Positions 1 to 5,685 of a stretch of 6,339 bases of DNA are shown here, piece by piece. Source of the DNA: Deltaproteobacteria bacterium (GTDB taxonomy: Bacteria > Desulfobacterota > BSN033 > UBA1163); assembly GCA_016875255.1 (NCBI GenBank), contig VGRU01000207.1:1-6339 (forward strand), written 5' to 3'. The position numbers and the translations under genes were made by a program. The notes beneath the pieces are model-generated. The model did not search any database. It worked only from the letters and a program-made list of their open reading frames with translations, and was not told where the DNA came from. Within the stretch, counting starts at the first letter, position 1. The number at the start of each line of letters is the position of its first letter.

Positions 1-720
1 GGGGTCTGGCTCTTCAACTGGGTCGCAAAAATGGAAGGAAATAGAATTAAAATTGAAGCGCGTCACCAGGACATGGAACTTTTTCTCGATCTCGTCCCCC
101 GAAAACCCCCCGTTTTTCATGGGAAGAACGGCCTCAGTCAAAAAGGACCCAAGGAGGGACAGGCCTCCTACTATTTCTCTTATACCAATTTGGCAACGGA
201 GGGACGGATCAAGACGCCACAGTCTCAGTCCAGCATCCCTGTAAAAGGAACGAGCTGGTTCGATCATGAATTTGGTTCCAATCAACTCACTCCTGATCAG
301 GTGGGCTGGGACTGGTTCAGCCTCCATCTCTCTGACGGACAGGAGCTTATGCTCTACTTCCTTCGCCGAAAGGATGGCACGATTGAACCCTCTTCCTCAG
401 GCACGCTGGTTAATCGTTCCGGAAACACCCTTCATCTCAAGCGATCTGACATCAACCTTGAAGTTCTCGATTACTGGAAAAGTCCCAAAAGCGGCGGAAG
501 ATATCCGAGCCGCTGGAGGATGAAGGTCCCATCCGCCGGGATCGATCTGGAACTAAGTTCTCTGGTTCCTTCCCAGGAACTCGTTACGGAAGGCTCCACC
601 GGTGTGATTTATTGGGAGGGCGCGGTTACCGGAAAAGGGACGGCCGCCGGCAGACCGATCACCTGTGAGGGTTATGTTGAACTCACCGGATACGCAGGGA
701 GTTTAGGTGGACTCTTCTGA
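1..720 (+). CDS. CrtC/AttH-like lipocalin-fold protein (predicted secreted hydrolase family), 5'-truncated
   Basis: The frame is open from base 1, so the gene starts left of the window; 239 C-terminal residues are visible. The ATG at 31 is probably internal, because residues 1-50 already match the family's early pattern (alternating strands, then FHGKNGLSQKG at 39-49). Family hallmarks follow in order: ASYYFSYTNL near 55-64, SWFDHEFG at 85-92, GWDWFSLHL at 102-110, YP at 168-169, QEL at 192-194, YWEGAV at 204-209 and the terminal GYVELTGY at 224-231. These belong to the two-lobed lipocalin-like CrtC family (Pfam CrtC plus Lipocalin_9, COG5621), which includes carotenoid 1,2-hydratases and many exported proteins of unknown substrate. 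No carotenoid gene is nearby, so hydratase activity should not be assumed. Relatives often follow FtsX-type ABC permease genes, so such a gene may lie upstream. The N-terminus is absent, so a signal peptide cannot be judged. Family assignment is firm; function is unknown. Confidence 0.9.
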   Translation, partial: GVWLFNWVAKMEGNRIKIEARHQDMELFLDLVPRKPPVFHGKNGLSQKGPKEGQASYYFSYTNLATEGRIKTPQSQSSIPVKGTSWFDHEFGSNQLTPDQVGWDWFSLHLSDGQELMLYFLRRKDGTIEPSSSGTLVNRSGNTLHLKRSDINLEVLDYWKSPKSGGRYPSRWRMKVPSAGIDLELSSLVPSQELVTEGSTGVIYWEGAVTGKGTAAGRPITCEGYVELTGYAGSLGGLF

Positions 721-721
721 T

Positions 722-750
722 GTAACATTCGAAAATCATCGTGATATAAA
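722..750 (+). promoter_or_regulatory. weak sigma70-like promoter candidate
   Basis: GTAACA (722-727, 4 of 6 match to TTGACA), a 17-nt spacer and TATAAA (745-750, 5 of 6 match to TATAAT) lie just after the stop of the CrtC-like gene. They could drive the ligase-methyltransferase operon. The -35 match is poor and this is only a candidate; no other convincing promoter was seen in the leader. Confidence 0.2.
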
Positions 751-767
751 AGACCAATCAATCTTTT

Positions 768-795
768 GGACAATCCGGGGTAAAGTCCGGTGTCC
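768..795 (+). other. imperfect hairpin in the leader
   Basis: GGACA (768-772) and CCGG (775-778) pair with CCGG (787-790) and TGTCC (791-795), leaving a 2-nt bulge (AT) and an 8-nt loop. No T-tract follows, so it is not a standard intrinsic terminator. It may be a leader RNA structure or chance. Apart from this and the weak promoter candidate, I see nothing else in 721-936 (no tRNA, no credible small ORF). Confidence 0.25.
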
Positions 796-936
796 CATAA
801 GACATCCGATGAACCGCCATTCGAAGTCGCGCTTATGACGGGATTTACCCATGGCCGGTTATCCAACTGCAAGGTAGAAAATGATGAATAAACCAAACCC
901 CCGGTCTTTTCTCACCAATCTTCAAAGTGACATGCC

Positions 937-2757
937 ATGGCCCAGGAAATTATGGCTTCTTCTGAGAAACAATTGGTTCAAAATAATCCATTTTCGATCC
1001 TGCTGCGGCCATCCTGGAGAACCGGGCTGTTGACAGACCGAAGAGGATCGGCCTCGGTGAGGCCTCTAAGAGAATCTGGATACCGTATGCGCATAGGAGT
1101 TATCCGAACCCTTGAGTCTGTCTGCCGTTGTGCTGAGTCGATTGCCCGGGGTCTTGCCTCCCTCGGTCATGACACCATTATTGCCAACTCAGAAGAGATC
1201 GAATTCCAGGCAGAGAACCTGGTTCGCCAATGTGACCTGATCATCGATCATACGGATACGTTCAAAGGCAGAGGATTCTTTCGCGCCCTGGTCCGTCTCC
1301 TGCTCGAGTCTCGGGGAGCCCGAATTGTAGGTTCGGATGCCAGGGCTTGTTTTCTTGCCGATGACAAGATCGCTTCAAAGGCGCAGCTTTCCGCCGCGGG
1401 TATCCCTACCCCTCCGGGAATCGTTGCCACCTCAAAAGAATTCGAGCTTCCCCGGTGGCTTGAACCGCCTCTCATACTCAAACCCACCTTCGAGCATATG
1501 AGCCGCGGACTCTTTCTCGCCCGGAATAAACCGGACGCCCATCGGCATGCAGCAGATCTACTCCAACGGTATGGACAACCCTTGCTGATCGAAACGTACC
1601 TGGAGGGACGGGAACTGGCAGTTCCCCTGATTGCTGGCCCGAACGGGCTGGAGGTCTTGACGATCCTCGAGTGGCGGCTGGAGGATACTGGAAAAGGCGT
1701 GCTCAGCGAAACATTTAAACAGGTGGATACACCCGAAGCCTCCATGATGCCTGCAACCCTTCCACCGGATCTCAAAGAGAAGATCGAATCGTTGGCCCGC
1801 AAAGCCTTTGAAATCCTCGGTTTGAGGGACTACGCTCGCTTTGATCTCCGGCTCACGCAGGATGGAACGCCTTTCTTTCTCGAAGCCAACATCACTCCGA
1901 GCCTCGAGATCGGCGAAGCCTTTGCACGCTCGGCAAAATGGTCGGGGTTGGATTACCCTGCGCTCATCGAACGCCTCCTCTCATCAGCCCTGAGTCGTTA
2001 TCGACTCACTCATGCAACAAGGGAGAAGCGAATGACGATTGAGCTTCCGACGGGTCCTGTGATCCTCGAAGTTCCGGAAGCAGTTCATGTCCCGCCTCCG
2101 TCCAGCATCGATCTGGCAAAATTTCTCGACATTCAGAAAGGAGAAACGGTTCTTGACCTGGGATGCGGCAGTGGGCTTCTCTCCATCGCGGCAGCCAAGC
2201 AGAGTGCCAAAAAGGTTGTAGCCATAGATCTTGATCCAAGAGCCCTTGGTGCAACCCTCGACAATGCAAGACGGAACGGAGTTCAAGAAAAAATTCAAGT
2301 TATTGCCGGGTCCTGGTTCGATGCATTAAGGAATTGGAGTCATGTCCAGGACAATATCAAACAGTTCGATCTCATCATTGCCACTCCGCCCCAAACTCCC
2401 GGCGCCCGGCCTTTCGGGCAACGCTATGGAGGCCGGGACGGGACAGACCATCTTTTCGCCATCCTTGAACAGGCCCCGACTTTTCTTAATCCTGATCGGG
2501 GGAGGCTCTGGCTGCTCGCCATCTCACTGGCAAACCCCGCCGGTCTATGGCAGCGATTAGAGGAACGGTTTAGAAACGTCTCACTCGTTTACGAAACCGA
2601 ACGATTCTTCATACCGGATGAGTATGAGGCGATGGAGATCGGACTGTTTAGCCACCTTCTCCAGTTGAGGTCTTCCGGACGTTCTCAATTCGATCAAGAC
2701 TCGAAAGGCAGATGGTTTTTCCGCAATCTTTTTATTCGGGCCGGAGGTCCCCGATGA
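937..2757 (+). CDS. D-Ala-D-Ala-ligase-like ATP-grasp enzyme fused to a SAM-dependent methyltransferase
   Basis: Two complete domains. Residues about 51-355 are a Ddl-like ATP-grasp ligase, expected to join a carboxylate to an amine through an acyl phosphate. Visible marks are MRIGVI (51-56), DDK (142-144), ATP-binding LKP with K182, ET-YLEGRE (219-226), K261 in the likely omega loop, ARFDLRL with D303, and FLEANITPS with E316 and N318 as Mg ligands. Residues about 366-606 are a class I methyltransferase: SAM-binding VLDLGCGSG (405-413), acidic D431/D433, and TPPQTP (483-488) in the place of the N/D-PP-Y motif. Start is uncertain. ATG 937 has no ribosome binding site; ATG 952 has AGGA 4 nt upstream; GTG 1057 has AGGA 9 nt upstream; ATG 1087 fits the start of the Ddl fold. 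The first 50 residues match nothing I recognise. The stop overlaps the next start (ATGA). Substrate is unknown; it is unlikely to be the housekeeping Ddl because of the fusion and the context. Confidence 0.9.
   Translation: MAQEIMASSEKQLVQNNPFSILLRPSWRTGLLTDRRGSASVRPLRESGYRMRIGVIRTLESVCRCAESIARGLASLGHDTIIANSEEIEFQAENLVRQCDLIIDHTDTFKGRGFFRALVRLLLESRGARIVGSDARACFLADDKIASKAQLSAAGIPTPPGIVATSKEFELPRWLEPPLILKPTFEHMSRGLFLARNKPDAHRHAADLLQRYGQPLLIETYLEGRELAVPLIAGPNGLEVLTILEWRLEDTGKGVLSETFKQVDTPEASMMPATLPPDLKEKIESLARKAFEILGLRDYARFDLRLTQDGTPFFLEANITPSLEIGEAFARSAKWSGLDYPALIERLLSSALSRYRLTHATREKRMTIELPTGPVILEVPEAVHVPPPSSIDLAKFLDIQKGETVLDLGCGSGLLSIAAAKQSAKKVVAIDLDPRALGATLDNARRNGVQEKIQVIAGSWFDALRNWSHVQDNIKQFDLIIATPPQTPGARPFGQRYGGRDGTDHLFAILEQAPTFLNPDRGRLWLLAISLANPAGLWQRLEERFRNVSLVYETERFFIPDEYEAMEIGLFSHLLQLRSSGRSQFDQDSKGRWFFRNLFIRAGGPR
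1050..1064 (+). repeat. perfect short inverted repeat around an alternative GTG start
   Basis: GGCCTC (1050-1055) and GAGGCC (1059-1064) form a perfect 6-bp stem with a 3-nt GGT loop. It contains the in-frame GTG at 1057, lies just after the AGGA at 1044-1047, and sits 22 nt before the ATG at 1087. If translation starts at 1087, this would be a leader hairpin able to affect ribosome access; if it starts at 937 or 952, it is simply coding sequence. Confidence 0.3.
2021..2034 (+). promoter_or_regulatory. internal ribosome binding site and ATG at the start of the methyltransferase domain
   Basis: GGGAG (2021-2025) lies 6 nt before an in-frame ATG (2032-2034, Met366 of the fusion), exactly where the ligase domain ends and the methyltransferase domain begins. 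This could give a separate 241-residue methyltransferase besides the fusion, or be a relic of two once-separate genes. The sequence is seen directly; its use is inferred. Confidence 0.45.
2743..2747 (+). promoter_or_regulatory. ribosome binding site deciding the deacetylase start
   Basis: GGAGG lies 6 nt before ATG 2754, inside the end of the fusion gene. It favours 2754 over the in-frame ATG at 2712, which would add 14 residues ahead of the conserved first strand. Confidence 0.8.
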
Positions 2758-3623
2758 ACGTAAAGCGGCTCATCATCAATGCGGATGACCTCGGTGCAGA
2801 TGAGGCAAGAAACGCCGGGATTTTTGAGGCCATCCGGGCAGGCATCGTGACAAGTGCGAGCATCCTTCCGAATGGGCCAGGGTATCCGGACGCCTTGAAA
2901 AAAATTCAATCCGGGTCCTTTAAGAATGTCTCCTGGGGGGTTCACCTCAATCTTTCTGAAGGGAAACCTGTCTCGGCTAACCCTTTACCTCTCCTCGGCC
3001 CCGACGGAGTGTTTTTAGGAAAAGTCCCCTCTCAGCGCCTGTTGATGAGACAGGGAGACCGGGATCTGGAGAACGAGATCGCTCGTGAGATCGACGCCCA
3101 GATCACGCTCCTTGAAACATCTGGAATTCCTCTTTCTCATGTTGATGGTCACCAGCACGTTCATGTCTTTCCTGCTGTTTTAAGAGAAATGATCGGAGTT
3201 GCCCGGAAACATCACATCCCCTGGGTTAGAATTCCCGATGAACCCGAACCGACATCACCCGATTTTACTTTGCCACCGTCTGTCCGGGAAGAGGCCAGGT
3301 TTTTTACCAGATTAGGCCAGACGGCCCGGCCGCTCATCGCAGCCTCAGGGCTTCATGCAACGGATCATTTTTATGGTCTCTACTTAAAAGGGTATTTCTC
3401 CATTCGAAGCTTGGAGTCCGTATTGCGGTGCCTCCCTGACGGTCTCACCGAGTTGATGGCTCATCCCGGTAGAGTCACCGAGAATCCTCTGGAAACCCCT
3501 TTCTCAAGTTTTTCGACACCGGATAGAGAACAGGAGCTTGAAACCTTGCTAAATACAAAATTGCGTATTATTTTGAAAGGAAGGAAGATCATCTTGACCC
3601 CTTTCCCGGAGAACCCCTGTTGA
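2754..3623 (+). CDS. ChbG/YdjC/HpnK-family carbohydrate deacetylase
   Basis: A 289-residue protein, the usual length for this family of metal-dependent deacetylases acting on N-acetylated sugars (ChbG on chitooligosaccharides, HpnK on hopanoid-linked GlcNAc). The fold opens with LIINADDLG (6-14), D11/D12 being catalytic and metal-binding. Next come [12 protein letters not shown] (30-41), GVHLNLSEG with H64, the [10 protein letters not shown] motif with H133 and H135 (131-140), VRIPDEPEP and ELMAHPG with H237. The expected metal triad (Asp, His64, the HxH site) is therefore intact. The C-terminal REQELETL segment is also typical. The start at 2754 has GGAGG 6 nt upstream and overlaps the previous stop (ATGA), implying translational coupling; the end overlaps the glycosyltransferase start (TTGA). 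No signal peptide is visible, so the enzyme is probably cytoplasmic. The context suggests it deacetylates the glycosyltransferase product, but the substrate is not shown by sequence. Confidence 0.93.
   Translation: MNVKRLIINADDLGADEARNAGIFEAIRAGIVTSASILPNGPGYPDALKKIQSGSFKNVSWGVHLNLSEGKPVSANPLPLLGPDGVFLGKVPSQRLLMRQGDRDLENEIAREIDAQITLLETSGIPLSHVDGHQHVHVFPAVLREMIGVARKHHIPWVRIPDEPEPTSPDFTLPPSVREEARFFTRLGQTARPLIAASGLHATDHFYGLYLKGYFSIRSLESVLRCLPDGLTELMAHPGRVTENPLETPFSSFSTPDREQELETLLNTKLRIILKGRKIILTPFPENPC
3608..3611 (+). promoter_or_regulatory. ribosome binding site supporting a TTG start
   Basis: GGAG lies 8 nt before TTG 3620, which overlaps the deacetylase stop as TTGA. The next in-frame ATG (3644) would cut into the LRILML strand that opens the GT-B fold, so TTG is preferred. 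Confidence 0.65.
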
Positions 3624-4693
3624 ACGCATCTCTCCGCATCCTCATGCTGACCCCAACGGCCTTTCCTACCACCACGGGAAATGCCTCAACCACTGAAAGG
3701 TGGAGACGATCTCTGGTGCAACAGGGTCATGACGTAGAGGTTCTGGCCACAAAAAACCTCGATATCTTCGTCTTTCAGCAGATGCTCATCCATTTTAAAC
3801 CGGATCTCATTCATCTTCATCATGCCTTCCGGACGGGAGAGTTACTTTTCAAAATAAACACGAAGTGGGCCACGAACGGGCGGGCCGTTGTCGTGTCTCC
3901 CGGGGGAACGGACATTCATCTCGATACCAGGGAAGAAGATCGCCGGAGAATCATGACCCGGATCTTCGAAAAAGCGAAGGCCATCATCGTTCAGAGCGAA
4001 GAGATGATGCCGCGTATCATAGAGTCTTATGCCGGGCTTCAGGATAGGATCATCATGATCCCGAAGTCTTTCTGTTGGATGGGAGAAGAGGAGTTCAACC
4101 TCCGGGAGGCTTCGAATTGTCGCGCGGTGAACATCCTTTTTTTCTTCCCGGCCGGCATACGGCCAGTCAAAGGAAATCTGGAGGCTCTTCACCTCCTTGA
4201 AAGAGTATATACATTGCGGCCATCGATATGCGTGGTCTTTGCCGGTCCTGTCATTGATAAAGACTATGCAGCAAGATTTGAGCAAGAATTAAAACGCTTC
4301 GGCGCCTTCGCCCGGTGGCTCCCACCCATTCCTTTCCAGGCCATGCGCTCTGCCTACGAAAGTGCCGATGTAATCCTCAATTTTTCCTTTTCGGAGGGCA
4401 TTTCGAACGTTCTTCTCGAAGCGAAAGCTGCCGGAAAGCCCATTTTGGCTTCTGATATTCCGGGGAATCGAGGGCCGGTATTGGGCAACAAAGATGATTT
4501 GCCTTCCGGACTTCTGTTTGACCTTCAATCCCAGGAACACTTCATTCAGCAGGCCCTCCGCCTGGTCGATGAGAGTGAACTTCGAAAGAAACTTGGTCAG
4601 GGAGGAAAAGAGCAAGCGGCAAAGTTGCCGACGCCTGAGGATGAGGCCAGGGGTCTGGTTCAGGTTTATAAAAAAGTTCTGGAAGAAGCATGA
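3620..4693 (+). CDS. GT4-family (GT-B fold) glycosyltransferase
   Basis: A 357-residue retaining-type glycosyltransferase. The N-terminal acceptor lobe starts LRILMLTPTAFPTTTGN (5-21), followed by GHDVEVLA (37-44), DLIHLHH (62-68) and SPGGTDIH (93-100). The C-terminal nucleotide-sugar lobe has FFPAGIRPVKG (175-185), VVFAGP (205-210), ARWLPPIP (231-238) and the EX7E motif E259 to E267 (SEGISNVLLEA), then GKPILASDIPGNRGPVLG (272-289). The family normally uses UDP- or GDP-sugars; donor and acceptor cannot be read here. The WLPPIP / EG-SNV-EA / LAS-I-GN-G pattern recalls, from memory, the GLT1D1 and SenB (selenosugar synthase) branch rather than lipopolysaccharide enzymes. It uses a rare TTG start that overlaps the deacetylase stop and ends 22 nt before the DUF523 gene. 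No membrane segments are visible, so it is cytoplasmic or peripheral. Confidence 0.92.
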   Translation: MNASLRILMLTPTAFPTTTGNASTTERWRRSLVQQGHDVEVLATKNLDIFVFQQMLIHFKPDLIHLHHAFRTGELLFKINTKWATNGRAVVVSPGGTDIHLDTREEDRRRIMTRIFEKAKAIIVQSEEMMPRIIESYAGLQDRIIMIPKSFCWMGEEEFNLREASNCRAVNILFFFPAGIRPVKGNLEALHLLERVYTLRPSICVVFAGPVIDKDYAARFEQELKRFGAFARWLPPIPFQAMRSAYESADVILNFSFSEGISNVLLEAKAAGKPILASDIPGNRGPVLGNKDDLPSGLLFDLQSQEHFIQQALRLVDESELRKKLGQGGKEQAAKLPTPEDEARGLVQVYKKVLEEA

Positions 4694-4704
4694 GAGATTC
4701 AGGC

Positions 4705-4709
4705 AGGAG
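4705..4709 (+). promoter_or_regulatory. strong ribosome binding site deciding the DUF523 start
   Basis: AGGAG lies 6 nt before ATG 4716. It rules out the much longer reading from 4494, whose first 74 residues would run through the 3' end of the glycosyltransferase gene in another frame. Confidence 0.85.
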
Positions 4710-4715
4710 AGGTTC

Positions 4716-5663
4716 ATGCAAAAGATTAAATTAGGTATCAGCACCTGTCTGTTGGGTGAGAATGTTCGCTACGATGGAGGTCATAAACTGGATCGGTTTC
4801 TCACCGATACTCTGGGACAATACGTGGACTATGTCCCTGTCTGTCCCGAGGTGGAATGTGGGCTCCCTGTTCCGAGGGAGTCGATGCACCTTGAAGGAAA
4901 TCCGGAGTCTCCCCGGTTGGTCACTTCACGGACGAAGCAGGATATGACCGAACGGATGGTTCAATGGGCAAGAAAACGGGTTTCGGAATTGGAGAAAGAG
5001 GATCTTTGCGGTTTTATTTTCAAGAGCGACTCTCCAAGCAGTGGCATGGAGCGGGTCAGGATCTATGACGAAAAAGGCATGCCTTCCAAAAAAGGAGTCG
5101 GCATGTTTGCAAGGGTCTTCATGGAGTATTTTCCTCTCCTGCCGGTGGAGGAGGAAGGCCGCCTCCACGATCCGAGGCTCAGAGACAATTTCATTGAACG
5201 AATTTTTGCCTTGAAAAGGTGGCGGGAGATCCTTGGCAGAAAGGAGAGTCGTGGAAACCTGGTCGGCTACCATACCCAACACAAATTGCTGATCCTCTCT
5301 CATAGTCCGAAACATTACCAGGTCATGGGAAAACTCGCGGCGAGAGCAAAAGAGGTTCCTATCAGGGAGCTGTATCAGCAATACCAAACCATTCTCATGG
5401 AAGCCCTTCAATTAAAGACTACACCAAAGAAAAACGCCAATGTCCTGATGCACATGATGGGCTATTTTAAGGAACAACTCTCTTCTGATGAAAAACAGGA
5501 GGTGCTCCAAGTCATCGATCATTACCGGAAGGAATATATCCCCCTCATTGTCCCCATCACACTGATTCAGCATTATATCCGAAAATACGATCAGCCCTAT
5601 CTCAAAGAGCAGGTTTATCTTCATCCCCATCCATTGGAACTTCAACTGCGAAATCACGTCTAA
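4716..5663 (+). CDS. DUF523-DUF1722 (YbgA-type) protein, TudS-related
   Basis: A 315-residue two-domain protein. Residues about 3-150 are DUF523: GISTCLLGENVRYDGGHK (7-24, C11), VCPEVECGLPVPRE (42-55, C43 and C48), LCGFIFKSDSPSSG (97-110, C98), then FARVFMEYFPLLPVEEEGRL. DUF523 includes TudS, a thiouracil desulfurase whose three cysteines hold an iron-sulfur cluster that takes sulfur from the substrate. Residues about 155-310 are DUF1722, the domain of E. coli YbgA, of unknown function (GYHTQHKLLILSHSP at 184-198). The fused arrangement is known from many bacteria. Oddity: the usual third cysteine motif SPSCG reads SPSSG here (S109), while C98 lies 11 residues earlier. The gene follows the glycosyltransferase by 22 nt and is probably co-transcribed. 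A role in sulfur removal or thio-nucleobase salvage is inference from the family; a link to the upstream pathway is unproven. Confidence 0.92.
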   Translation: MQKIKLGISTCLLGENVRYDGGHKLDRFLTDTLGQYVDYVPVCPEVECGLPVPRESMHLEGNPESPRLVTSRTKQDMTERMVQWARKRVSELEKEDLCGFIFKSDSPSSGMERVRIYDEKGMPSKKGVGMFARVFMEYFPLLPVEEEGRLHDPRLRDNFIERIFALKRWREILGRKESRGNLVGYHTQHKLLILSHSPKHYQVMGKLAARAKEVPIRELYQQYQTILMEALQLKTTPKKNANVLMHMMGYFKEQLSSDEKQEVLQVIDHYRKEYIPLIVPITLIQHYIRKYDQPYLKEQVYLHPHPLELQLRNHV

Positions 5664-5685
5664 GCAATCCCGCTCTCTTAAAAAT

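Noticed and set aside
766..801. TGGACA and CATAAG as a promoter pair
   Set aside because: The spacer is about 23 nt, too long for sigma70.
796..837. CATAAG and CTTATG inverted repeat
   Set aside because: Only 6 bp with a 30-nt loop and no extension; expected by chance.
672..896. 74-codon minus-strand frame in the gap before the fusion gene
   Set aside because: It overlaps the end of the CrtC-like gene and shows no recognisable motif.
1030..1035. Perfect TTGACA resembling a -35 box
   Set aside because: No -10-like hexamer lies 16-18 nt downstream (CTCGGT and its neighbours).
1248..1802. 184-codon open frame on the minus strand
   Set aside because: It lies wholly inside the ATP-grasp domain, has no family motifs and is Arg/Ser-rich, as expected of an antisense shadow.
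3842..4285. 147-codon minus-strand frame
   Set aside because: It is antisense to the glycosyltransferase, whose motifs run continuously through this stretch.
4494..4715. N-terminal extension of the DUF523 gene
   Set aside because: It runs out of frame through the glycosyltransferase 3' end; AGGAG at 4705-4709 and the family start point to ATG 4716.
937..5663. The genes left of intI as integron cassettes
   Set aside because: They overlap or abut as an operon, with no attC-like inverted repeats between them, and lie downstream of intI rather than beyond its 5' end.
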